44,895 bases of DNA from Candidatus Magasanikiibacteriota bacterium (GCA_009694865.1 SICD01000004.1:1-44895); one strand, 5' to 3'; positions 30,700-37,815 are shown, counted from the stretch's first letter. Notes: generated by a model from the sequence alone, not told the origin. Numbers and translations: made by a program.

Positions 30700-31200
30700 C
30701 TAGCGAGTTACGCTGATTACAGCTCCTTGTTCTGCTCCTGGGGCGCAAACTGTGATGCGTCCGTTGACTGATTTAGAAATTCTATAACACACCCCATTGG
30801 CATTACAGGCGGGAACGGTTTGATTGGGATCTTTGGGGAAGGCTGTCAAATATTTCTCAGCTAAAATTAAAGCGGAAATATCAACCACACCAGCCGCGCA
30901 GGGGGCGGTTTTACAAATTTCACTAGCGGCGAGCGCGCCCGAACAAACCCCAACCGGAATTGGACTTGCGACCGTATCTGGCAATTTGCCGCTGTTATCA
31001 ATTACATACTGATACACCGCGTCCAAAATCGTACCCACATCTACCCGGCGCTGGGCATTGCGAGTATCGGCCAATTGTTTACCGGGGTTAATAGCCACGA
31101 TTACTATACCGGCTAAAATTGCAATGGCCGCGACGACCAAAAGAATTTCGAGTAAAGTAAAACCGCCTGGCGTCTTGATGTGCTGATTATTTCTTCGCAT
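30700..31200 (-). CDS. type IV prepilin (copy 1 of a tandem pair)
   Basis: A 166-residue pilin with a leader ending TPGG, then FTLLEILLVVAAIAILAGIV. Cysteines occur in VCSGALAASEICKTAPC and VPACNANGVCYRI, and the end is GAEQGAVISVTR, as in the copy downstream. Two in-frame starts exist. The ATG at 31218 adds MISLNH, which is coded by the leader repeat. The ATG at 31200 (MRRNNQHIK) gives a normal-length prepilin leader and is preferred. The leader carries duplicated hairpin modules shared with secA and an extended -10 promoter, so the pilin pair may be transcribed strongly on its own. Confidence 0.92.
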   Translation of the reverse strand: MRRNNQHIKTPGGFTLLEILLVVAAIAILAGIVIVAINPGKQLADTRNAQRRVDVGTILDAVYQYVIDNSGKLPDTVASPIPVGVCSGALAASEICKTAPCAAGVVDISALILAEKYLTAFPKDPNQTVPACNANGVCYRISKSVNGRITVCAPGAEQGAVISVTR

Positions 31201-31284
31201 ATGATTTAACGAAATCATGCCTGATTCAACAGAATCATGTCGCGTAGTGTCCTTTGAAACGCGACCTGTCCTTTGAAGCGCGGC
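31201..31284 (-). promoter_or_regulatory. structured 5' leader of the pilin pair (doubled secA-type modules)
   Basis: On the minus strand the order is: CGCG-bounded hairpins with TTCAAAGGAC loops (two copies), then the palindromes ATGATTCTGTTGAATCAG and ATGATTTCGTTAAATCAT, then the pilin ATG. The second palindrome differs from the secA copy at one base. Both the hairpin and the palindrome are duplicated here and single at secA. Confidence 0.7.
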
Positions 31285-31309
31285 TTAAATAATAAATAAA
31301 TTATTCTAT

Positions 31310-31318
31310 AGTATACCA
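31310..31318 (-). promoter_or_regulatory. extended -10 promoter of the pilin pair
   Basis: On the minus strand TGGTATACT is a TGn extended -10 (hexamer 31310-31315), with no clear -35. The leader is about 100 bases. Confidence 0.55.
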
Positions 31319-31366
31319 CACATCCTAGCAAAAGCTAAACAGCATCGACCATGGCCCTGTTGATAA

Positions 31367-31759
31367 CTAAAAATCCGGTACTTCCTGCCAGCTAATTATA
31401 TGAATCTGGGGATTAATCGCGTCTAAGATAATTTTTTCTTTGCGCGTAATCGTGCCAACTGTACCTAAGATAGTAATCTGGCGGTTCTCACCAGCAAACT
31501 TTATAACGGTATACGTACAAGTACCATCTCCCAAAATAATATTCGCTTGCCCGAAAAAATCGGTATTTCCGCGAACCTGTTCCAAGGCCTCTTCGGCGCA
31601 GGCATCGGACAACCATCGAGCCTGTGTCGATTGCTCCATTGCTAAACTTGTTTTACTGTTCCCCACTCCAAACCACAGCAGGGCCGCCCCAATACTAAAA
31701 CCCACCGCCCCAATTAAGAGAACACTTAGCAAAGTTATAAAACCGCGATTATTGATCAT
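31367..31759 (-). CDS. prepilin-like protein, PilX-like
   Basis: A 130-residue protein with a short leader MINNRG and a hydrophobic helix (FITLLSVLLIGAVGFSIGAAL). Unlike true pilins it lacks the fifth-position glutamate (F-I-T-L-L). The body has SDACAEEALEQVR and a following C-T-Y-T motif, the pattern of PilX/GspK-like minor components whose helix is followed by an S-x-A-x-E-x-A motif. It may cap or prime the pilus tip. It lies 7 bases after the next prepilin gene upstream. Confidence 0.75.
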   Translation of the reverse strand: MINNRGFITLLSVLLIGAVGFSIGAALLWFGVGNSKTSLAMEQSTQARWLSDACAEEALEQVRGNTDFFGQANIILGDGTCTYTVIKFAGENRQITILGTVGTITRKEKIILDAINPQIHIISWQEVPDF

Positions 31760-31765
31760 ACAGAA

Positions 31766-32293
31766 TTATCGAAGGCTCGCCGAACCAATAAAATCTTTCT
31801 TGTAATTAAATTCATTGCGCCCAATAGGGTTAATATGAGTGATGGTAAAAGACAACTGTACCGTGCCGGATGTTTGCGGACGTGATAAATTCTTAAAATT
31901 AACTCCGCTCACTATTACTCGATTATTGGTCAATGCTACACTGGGAGCGTTACCCTCTTGCAATATTAAAGCGCCATTCTGCAGATTCACCACCGTCGGG
32001 CTCTTGGCGCCATCGAGGACAACAAAGTTAAGTGTTGAGCCGTTCCCTGGCGCCGCTGGAATGTTAATTTGAGTAGCATTGCGCATAAGTTGTGAAACGA
32101 TCGCCAAAACCTGTTGCCCCTGACCATCAACCTCGGCGATCACTTGACTGCGTACGCGCGTGCGGAGTAAAAAAGATAAAAAAACCGCCACCGTAGTCAA
32201 CATTATCGCGGCGCATGAAATATATAGCAGAAGTTCAATTAAGGTAAAACCCTTTCTGCCTAAGCTTGGTTCATTTATTTTGACATTTAACAT
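31766..32293 (-). CDS. prepilin-like protein, PilW/GspJ-like
   Basis: A 175-residue minor pilin. The leader MLNVKINEPSLGRKG leads to FTLIELLLYISCAAIMLTTV with the E5 residue. The body has QVLAIVSQLMRNATQINIPA and ends DFIGSASLR. The long beta-rich domain after the helix, with QGQQVLAIVSQLMRNA, resembles PilW/GspJ. It is one of four minor components encoded in a row between pilC and the pilin pair. Confidence 0.82.
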   Translation of the reverse strand: MLNVKINEPSLGRKGFTLIELLLYISCAAIMLTTVAVFLSFLLRTRVRSQVIAEVDGQGQQVLAIVSQLMRNATQINIPAAPGNGSTLNFVVLDGAKSPTVVNLQNGALILQEGNAPSVALTNNRVIVSGVNFKNLSRPQTSGTVQLSFTITHINPIGRNEFNYKKDFIGSASLR

Positions 32294-32311
32294 TTGGATT
32301 TTGATATTACA

Positions 32312-32803
32312 TTACGGACCTGGCGGAGGTGGCGGCACTACCACTCGACGCCAATTTGTGAGATAGGTGGTAAGATTAATTTGCCCGCTCCGACGGATGT
32401 TTTCTTGCCACGCAACCGTGGCAACTACTTTTTTTCGGTTCAAATCAAGACTCGTTATGGTAAGCTGGCGAGCATAAACACCAACAGTGTCGGAAACGCC
32501 GGAAAAAACCCACTGATTGTTGCTAACAGCCAAACCGTGGACGCCATCAACTAGGAGGGCATAATCCGCGTCACGCATATTGCGAACAGCGACCATCGAT
32601 TCATCGGCCAAAGCAACAGCCGCGCCGCGCTGACCAGCAATAACCACCGCTTCTTCTCCATATAACAATGTACCCGCCAATCCGGTGGTAATAAGCGCAA
32701 AAAGAGCCGAGGCTAAAATAACCTCAACAATAGTAAAACCGCTCGCTTGGTTTTTAGTAAGCCAGCGTGCCTTTGTTCGTAAGGGTAATTGTGTGAACAT
32801 CAT
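32312..32803 (-). CDS. prepilin-like protein, PilV/GspI-like
   Basis: A 163-residue minor pilin. The cleavage site is SGFTIVEVILASALFALITT with E at mature position 5 or 6, followed by a helix and a beta-rich domain containing DESMVAVRNMRDADYALLVD. The end is VVVPPPPPGP. The long leader (about 22 residues) is unusual, and a shorter in-frame start at the second Met may be used. The first 50 bases overlap the 3' end of the gene upstream (32754-33218), so translation is probably coupled. Confidence 0.8.
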   Translation of the reverse strand: MMFTQLPLRTKARWLTKNQASGFTIVEVILASALFALITTGLAGTLLYGEEAVVIAGQRGAAVALADESMVAVRNMRDADYALLVDGVHGLAVSNNQWVFSGVSDTVGVYARQLTITSLDLNRKKVVATVAWQENIRRSGQINLTTYLTNWRRVVVPPPPPGP

Positions 32804-33218
32804 TATTAGAGGCGGTAAGAGTAAGCGCGCCGACGGGGGTCGGTTCGCCCAGGACTTTAGAGAAAACTATTTCCGACCAACCAGCGAAAATGATACCGGT
32901 AGAAAAAGTAAATACTTCATCGGCCGCCGTAATTCGACCGGCATAATTAGACCCTTGAAACAACGTCACAGTGCCGGGCGCCACCGCTACTCCCCAACTA
33001 GTATCGCCATCGTTGGCTTGAGCCAGAACTTGCGCGCGCCGCAAACTTTGCACAATGGAAGCTGTTGCGAGATCTAAATCATTCTTAACATACACCACCT
33101 GATAGAGCGGTAAAAAAATCCCCGCTAAAATTGCGATCAACGAAATCGCCAAAAACATTTCGATAAGCGTAAAACCGGGTGATTGTTTGGATTTGGAAAT
33201 TGATTGCGAGTACGACAT
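32754..33218 (-). CDS. prepilin-like protein, GspH/FimT-like
   Basis: A 154-residue minor pilin. The leader MSYSQSISKSKQSPG leads to FTLIEMFLAISLIAILAGIF with E5. The domain after it contains TASIVQSLRRAQVLAQANDG and TLTNKG, as in GspH/FimT-type initiators of pilus assembly. It lies 16 bases after pilC's stop and is the first of the minor pilins in the operon. Confidence 0.83.
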   Translation of the reverse strand: MSYSQSISKSKQSPGFTLIEMFLAISLIAILAGIFLPLYQVVYVKNDLDLATASIVQSLRRAQVLAQANDGDTSWGVAVAPGTVTLFQGSNYAGRITAADEVFTFSTGIIFAGWSEIVFSKVLGEPTPVGALTLTASNNDVHTITLTNKGTLAY

Positions 33219-33234
33219 ACGACAAACAAATCAA

Positions 33235-34710
33235 TTACTCCCCCACCACATTCACGTACTTCGCTGACACCCACCCCAGCGCGGCATCGGGCAACACAAT
33301 TTGGTACCAATCACCCTCGCGGGCTTGAAAAGAATAGGCGGATCCGACCTGGGCTTTACCAATCACCTCGCCTTTAGTCGACGGCTCACGACGAATTTTG
33401 AGATAGCCAATTTCGGTGGGCAAAATAATAAGTTTGTTGGACTGCGAAGAAACGGGGGTCGAAGTGGCGACAACAACAGTTGCTGGAAAAAGCGTGGTTG
33501 CCGCGGGCGCAGAAACAACTGGTATAATTGATGTTTCTTCCGTTGCCGGCTGCGGAGCAGACACATCACTCGACTGACTCAAGCCGCCAATTAAACTATA
33601 AATTGGCAAAATGACCGAAAGCGCTACCGCGACCACTCCGAGCCACACCGTTACTAGCAGAATCGGCTCCAAAATCACCGTAAGATTTTTGGTAGTCAAC
33701 TCCGTTTTAGCCTCGTAGACAGCGCCAATATTTAATAAAGTTCCAGGAAGTTTGCCGGATTGTTCTCCAGCGCCAATGAGCTGTTGCATTGCCACGGGAA
33801 ACAATTTATGAGCGCCACGGTACAAACTAAAACTTTTACGAAATGAATTGCCTTCTTCCACGCGATCGTGGAGGTGCGTGTACAATCTTCGAAAACTACG
33901 AAAAACTGTCGCATCACGAATCGCGATCAGAGCGGCCGTAACGGGCAAGCCGGCTTCAAGCAAAGTTCCTAAAATATAGCCAAACCGACCAAGCTCCACT
34001 TCCTGAAGCAAACGGTTCACCCCGGGAGTATGAAATAAAATTGCTTGACCGATAAACTTAGTAGCGGGGAAAATAAATAAAAAATACAACCCCAGTGCGA
34101 TCACGAGCATCACGAACGGAATCACGATTGACCCCCATTTTCCCAAAAAAATTCCCACCGCCATCAGCACCCGCGTAATAAATGGAAGCGGTATGTTAAG
34201 ACCGGTAAAAATACTCGTGAGTCGCGGCAAAATAAACCAAGCGATACCTAAACCCACCACCAGCGCCAAACCAAGCACAAACAAGGGGTACATCATGGCC
34301 GAGCGCATTTTGGAACGAAAACTTTTTTCTTTGCGCTGTTGTTCCACAATCACGTTAAGATTATGAGACAAAGTACCAGCTTCCTCGCCAATTTTTATAA
34401 GCGCGGTAATATGGAGTGGCAACAATCCGCTTTTCTCAAACGCCCGCCAAATTTGCGAACCCGCCTCAATTTCACCTTGCACTTCAAACACAACTTGCTG
34501 TAAAGGCTTGGATTGAATGCTCGTTTTTATTGCCTCCAGTGCCGTTAACACATCCATGCCAGCCGACACGAGCATGGCAAAATTTTCCACAAAATTATCT
34601 TTTTCTTTGCCCGAACCAATCAACGAAAGACGACGAAAAAACCGAGATTGTGAGACAGACACGGCAGGTCGCGACAATTTGGTTTCGCTATTTTGAACTT
34701 TGGATTTCAT
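33235..34710 (-). CDS. pilC: type IV pilus platform protein PilC/GspF with C-terminal SH3-like domain
   Basis: A 491-residue inner-membrane platform protein. Two T2SS-F domains (about 45-170 and 250-370) each have the typical FAMLVSAGMDVLTALEAIK-like and FGYILGTLLEAGLPVTAALI start. They are joined by helices LGLALVVGLGIAWFILPRL and similar, with a last helix at about 360-385. An Ala/Pro/Thr-rich linker follows, then a C-terminal domain YLKIRREPSTKGEVIGKAQV to GWVSAKYVNVV, which is a bacterial SH3 fold. The start at 34710 is chosen over the ATG at 34725, which lies in the repeat. It lies next to pilB. Confidence 0.92.
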   Translation of the reverse strand: MKSKVQNSETKLSRPAVSVSQSRFFRRLSLIGSGKEKDNFVENFAMLVSAGMDVLTALEAIKTSIQSKPLQQVVFEVQGEIEAGSQIWRAFEKSGLLPLHITALIKIGEEAGTLSHNLNVIVEQQRKEKSFRSKMRSAMMYPLFVLGLALVVGLGIAWFILPRLTSIFTGLNIPLPFITRVLMAVGIFLGKWGSIVIPFVMLVIALGLYFLFIFPATKFIGQAILFHTPGVNRLLQEVELGRFGYILGTLLEAGLPVTAALIAIRDATVFRSFRRLYTHLHDRVEEGNSFRKSFSLYRGAHKLFPVAMQQLIGAGEQSGKLPGTLLNIGAVYEAKTELTTKNLTVILEPILLVTVWLGVVAVALSVILPIYSLIGGLSQSSDVSAPQPATEETSIIPVVSAPAATTLFPATVVVATSTPVSSQSNKLIILPTEIGYLKIRREPSTKGEVIGKAQVGSAYSFQAREGDWYQIVLPDAALGWVSAKYVNVVGE

Positions 34711-34722
34711 ACAAAAAGTTGT

Positions 34723-34803
34723 CATCCTGAGCGGAGCGAAGGATCTTCTTTGCTCCCGTTCGCTTGAGTAATAGGAAGATTCTTCGTTTCACTCAGAATG
34801 ACA
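34723..34803. repeat. complete TGTCAT...ATGACA palindromic element
   Basis: TGTCATCCTGAGCGGAGCGA opens and GTTTCACTCAGAATGACA closes it, with arms GAAGGATCTTC and GAAGATTCTTC inside. This intergenic copy between pilB and pilC shows the whole unit (about 80 bases). Confidence 0.9.
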
Positions 34804-34815
34804 ATTGTGTAATTC

Positions 34816-36483
34816 TTATGACGTGTGCCTTATTTCGGGCGGAGCGGCCACGCGCGCTAACTCTTCAATCGTGGTCAAACCATTTTTTATCTTCTCCACC
34901 CCATCCTCAAACATTGAGCGCGCCCCTTGCTTTTGCGCTAAATCCCAAATTTGTTTAGTGGACGGATGTTGCAAAAGCAAATCTTTCATCTCGGGCGTCA
35001 TGGGAATAAATTCAAACACCGCCGTGCGACCCTTAAAACCGGTTTGGCCGCAATTGGCGCACCCTTTGCCGGCGTACAAAGTGAGTGACTTTTTAGAAAA
35101 ATAGTGGGACATGCCAGGAACTTTTTTTTCAATATCAGAGGGCGATAATGTGACAGCGTGACGGCAGTTCTCACAAATTTTACGCACCAGTCGCTGGGCG
35201 ATGACAACTTCGAGAGTTGACGCCAAGAGAAACGGCTCAATACCCATATCGAGCAAGCGGGGCAAAGCGGTGGCGGCATCATTAGCGTGAAAAGTAGACA
35301 AGAGCAAATGTCCGGTCAAGGCCGCATTAACGGCAATTTCAGCCGTTTCACCATCACGAATTTCACCAACGAGGATAATATCTGGGTCTTGCCGCGCGAT
35401 TGACCGCAACCCCTTGGCAAAGGTAAGATTCGTCTGGGTGTTAATTTGAATTTGATTAATCCCGGGTAGATGATACTCCACCGGATCTTCAATGGTGGTA
35501 ATATTTACCTCGGGACGATTAAGAGTTTTGAGGAGCGCGTAGAGGGTGGTTGTTTTCCCCGAACCGGTCGGGCCGGTCACCAAAATCATCCCAAAAGGCT
35601 TTTTAGCCGCTTTAAAAAATAATTCCTGATCCATTGCCGAAAGACCCACATCCCCTAGAGCAAACCCTTGAATATACTGCGATAAAACGCGCAACACAAT
35701 TTTTTCGCCACTCAAAGTCGGAAGAATTGACACGCGAAAATCCAACACTTGCTTGTTCTTATCCGTATATCTAATGGCGCCGTCCTGAGCGGAAAAATGG
35801 TCATCAATTCTAAGGTGCGCTTGCACTTTTACCCGGTTAAGCACATTATCATAATGTTCGGTGGGAATCCGGCCCGCCTCGTGAAGGACACCGTCGACGC
35901 GGAACCGCACTTCCACATCTTTATCCTGCGGTTCAAAATGAATATCCGAACAGCGAAACGCCACCGCGTCTTCAATAATCGCGTCAATCAATTCCGGCGC
36001 CACTCGTTTGCTTACCTTGATGATGTCGGTAAAACGCGTGGATAATTTTTTTCGATAATGAATTAAAGTGGCTTCAATATCTTCCGGCAAGGCATAAGCC
36101 ACGCTCACTTTGCTAGATCCAAAAATCTTTTTGAGCGCGCCACCCAACCCTTCCGCCACGGGATTATCGGTCGCCACGGTGATCCCCTTTTTTGTTTCAT
36201 TAAAAAAAACCACGCGGAATTGAACGGCAATTTCTTCCGGAATTTTGGCAGTTTGCTCGGCTGAAGGCTGGGCGCTATTTAAATCGGCATAGGTGGCCTT
36301 AAAAGATTCCGCCATCGCCTGCCCCACCAAATCTTTGGTAACCAGCCCCTGTGCCAAGAAAAAATCTACAACACCAACATGATTTTTCTCTTTGGCCGCT
36401 TCGGCCGCTTTCACGTCATCCTCGGTAACATAATTGCCTTTAAGAAGAAGGTCTTTGATTATATCGTCAGATATACTTAACAT
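34816..36483 (-). CDS. pilB: type IV pilus extension ATPase PilB/GspE
   Basis: A 555-residue hexameric ATPase that drives pilin polymerisation. The N-terminal GspE-N domain (about 1-150) is followed by the motor: Walker A GPTGSGKT (304-311), Asp box IEDPVEYHLPGINQIQIN (331-348), Walker B region QDPDIILVGEIRDGETAE and His box GHLLLSTFHANDA. The tetracysteine zinc site has C437, C440, C475 and C478. The ATG at 36483 has no SD. It lies first but one in the operon; the gap to pilC holds the complete palindromic element. A separate retraction ATPase (PilT) is not seen in the window. Confidence 0.95.
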   Translation of the reverse strand: MLSISDDIIKDLLLKGNYVTEDDVKAAEAAKEKNHVGVVDFFLAQGLVTKDLVGQAMAESFKATYADLNSAQPSAEQTAKIPEEIAVQFRVVFFNETKKGITVATDNPVAEGLGGALKKIFGSSKVSVAYALPEDIEATLIHYRKKLSTRFTDIIKVSKRVAPELIDAIIEDAVAFRCSDIHFEPQDKDVEVRFRVDGVLHEAGRIPTEHYDNVLNRVKVQAHLRIDDHFSAQDGAIRYTDKNKQVLDFRVSILPTLSGEKIVLRVLSQYIQGFALGDVGLSAMDQELFFKAAKKPFGMILVTGPTGSGKTTTLYALLKTLNRPEVNITTIEDPVEYHLPGINQIQINTQTNLTFAKGLRSIARQDPDIILVGEIRDGETAEIAVNAALTGHLLLSTFHANDAATALPRLLDMGIEPFLLASTLEVVIAQRLVRKICENCRHAVTLSPSDIEKKVPGMSHYFSKKSLTLYAGKGCANCGQTGFKGRTAVFEFIPMTPEMKDLLLQHPSTKQIWDLAQKQGARSMFEDGVEKIKNGLTTIEELARVAAPPEIRHTS

Positions 36484-36507
36484 AAAAATTATTGGTTAAT
36501 TGAAACT

Positions 36508-36605
36508 CGTCATCACGAGCGAGCTCAAGGCGAGCGTCGTGATCCCCTAGCTTACGAACTTCCTAAGCTAGGGGATTGCTACGTCGCTTCGCTCCTCGCA
36601 ATGAC
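36508..36605. repeat. palindromic element between response regulator and pilB
   Basis: CGTCATCACGAGCGAGCTC opens and CTCGCAATGACG closes the element. The core is the inverted pair ATCCCCTAGCTTA/TAAGCTAGGGGAT. It is a variant of the TGTCAT family. Confidence 0.8.
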
Positions 36606-36607
36606 GC

Positions 36608-36985
36608 CTATTTAATTGCTTCTTGCACGTGTTGCACAAGCTCGCTTAAAGACGTATTTGATTTTACGAAATATCCCTTCGCTCCCAAATCGCGGGCCTT
36701 TTTTTCATCTTCTTCCTGCCCCAAATTGGAGGTAACAATTACGTTTGCTTTCTTGCCTTTTTTCTTCAAAGTCTCCAAAATTTCAAACCCATTCATCTTG
36801 GGCAAGATTAAATCTAGCAGAATCAAATCGAAATCTTCGTCAGTTGCAATTTTTAACGCCTCCTCGCCATCATAGGCCACCTTTACGTCAAACCCGGAAT
36901 GATGCAGTTTTAATTCCAACGCACGGGCCACCGGCCGCTCATCCTCCACAATTAAAATTTTTTTTCCTCCCGCCGCTTTTGGCAT
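36608..36985 (-). CDS. single-domain response regulator
   Basis: A 125-residue receiver. The acidic pocket is in ILIVEDE (E14-D15), the phospho-acceptor is D58 in LILLDLILPKMNG, and the lysine is in GYFVKS. It is the first gene of the pilus operon. It shares the layout of the receivers at 1045 and 28518. A possible role is to link a kinase signal to pilus assembly by protein contact. The promoter is at 37046; there is no SD. Confidence 0.9.
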   Translation of the reverse strand: MPKAAGGKKILIVEDERPVARALELKLHHSGFDVKVAYDGEEALKIATDEDFDLILLDLILPKMNGFEILETLKKKGKKANVIVTSNLGQEEDEKKARDLGAKGYFVKSNTSLSELVQHVQEAIK

Positions 36986-37045
36986 AAAGTAATCAGAAGC
37001 TGAAGATAAATCAAATAAACTGGTGCCGCTTATTCCAGTGGTTTA

Positions 37046-37054
37046 ATTATACCA
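37046..37054 (-). promoter_or_regulatory. extended -10 promoter of the pilus operon
   Basis: On the minus strand TGGTATAAT is a TGn extended -10 with a perfect hexamer (37046-37051). A leader of about 55 bases leads to the ATG at 36985. Confidence 0.65.
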
Positions 37055-37079
37055 TAAATAGTGAAAGCGACCTATATAC

Positions 37080-37108
37080 TTGACAAAATACAAATTATAT
37101 AATACTGT
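37080..37108 (+). promoter_or_regulatory. candidate promoter of island 4
   Basis: A perfect -35 TTGACA is at 37080-37085. With 17-base spacing the -10 would be TACTGT (37103-37108), while a perfect TATAAT overlaps at 37098-37103 with a spacer that is too short. The exact -10 is therefore unclear. The leader holds a CGTAGC/GCTACG hairpin (about 37150-37167). Confidence 0.5.
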
Positions 37109-37213
37109 TTGATGTTAAATTGTAACTTGAGAATCTGCTTGATCCCGCCGTAGCGATGATGCTACGTTGAATCAATGGGGTCTCAAGACCGCGCAACAAC
37201 GAGGGAGCGTGCC

Positions 37214-37657
37214 ATGAAAATGGATAAGATGCGGAAGTACGCCCTGGCCAAGCGGGCGCGAATGATCCTCGGAGTGGTCATTGGGTTGGCGATCCTGGTC
37301 GGCTCCATCCTGGGCTCCCGCCAGGAGCTGATCATGCGGCGAGGCCAACAGGGCAGCGAGATCACGCTCGAGGTCGCGATCTTCCTCGCCATCGCGATCC
37401 TGGCGCTGGGGTCGGTGATCGCCCTCGCCGTCGTGCAGCACATCTGGATACTCCCCGTCGAGGAGGAGCTGCACAAGGTGCACTTGGAGAAGTACAAAGG
37501 GCAGCTCGACGCGGCAGTCAAGGCCGCGTGGGAGAAGGTGGCAGTCGTCCGGGCCGAGGTGAAAGAAAAAGAGCGAGAACTCGAAGAAGCCAAGGCAATG
37601 GTCGCGGCCCTTCGCCGGCACGATCGGATGGATTCCAAACGGCGACCGAAGGCGTAA
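37214..37657 (+). CDS. GC-rich island 4: membrane-anchored coiled-coil protein, 147 aa
   Basis: A protein with a basic start (MKMDKMRKYALAKRARM), two membrane helices (ILGVVIGLAILVGSILG and LEVAIFLAIAILALGSVIAL), and a long C-terminal helix that looks like a coiled coil (VEEELHKVHLEKYKGQLDAA to EVKEKERELEEAKAMV). It ends in a basic tail. No family is recognised. The ATG at 37214 follows an SD-like GAGGGAG (37201-37207). Composition is strongly GC-rich: 42 of 60 bases at 37381-37440. It stands alone between the pilus operon and a hairpin-terminator array. It may help shape or tether something at the membrane, but nothing in the sequence says what. Confidence 0.8.
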   Translation: MKMDKMRKYALAKRARMILGVVIGLAILVGSILGSRQELIMRRGQQGSEITLEVAIFLAIAILALGSVIALAVVQHIWILPVEEELHKVHLEKYKGQLDAAVKAAWEKVAVVRAEVKEKERELEEAKAMVAALRRHDRMDSKRRPKA

Positions 37658-37675
37658 CGTCGCAACGAGCGCCAA

Positions 37676-37702
37676 CCCACCCTCGGCTTCCGAGGGTGTG
37701 GG
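37676..37702 (+). terminator. GC-rich hairpin after island-4 gene
   Basis: CCCACCCTCGG and CGAGGGTGTGGG pair around CTTC. No U tract follows, but a full terminator lies 15 bases further on. The arrangement matches the other GC-rich genes. Confidence 0.7.
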
Positions 37703-37717
37703 ACCAAGAGAAACAAC

Positions 37718-37774
37718 AAAACCACCTCACCTAATGAGCTTTAAAAAAAATTTAAAATTCATTAGGGTGGTTTT
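37718..37774. terminator. bidirectional terminator
   Basis: AAAACCACC pairs with GGTGGTTTT and CTAATGA with TCATTAG, with a TCAC bulge. The outer stem is the same as in the terminator at 12801-12867. Confidence 0.85.
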
Positions 37775-37786
37775 GTAAAAAATAAC

Positions 37787-37815
37787 CCGCCCCACAACTG
37801 TGGGGCGGATTTTAT
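37787..37815. terminator. second terminator hairpin
   Basis: CCGCCCCAC and GTGGGGCGG form a 9-bp stem followed by ATTTTATTT. On the minus strand a T-rich tract follows too, so it can end the aldo-keto reductase transcript. Confidence 0.85.

Noticed and set aside
34710-34725. Start of pilC at ATG 34725
   Set aside because: Those five codons (MTTFC) are coded by the end of the palindromic repeat; the ATG at 34710 gives a normal protein start.
34723-36605. Possible CRISPR array from the clustered repeats
   Set aside because: The repeats are long single palindromes spread over the window, not regularly spaced short direct repeats with unique spacers, and no cas gene is present.
37172-37725. Minus-strand frames opposite GC-rich island 4
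   Set aside because: They lack an SD, contain improbable Pro/His/Arg runs, and oppose a plus-strand gene with clear membrane helices and a coiled coil.
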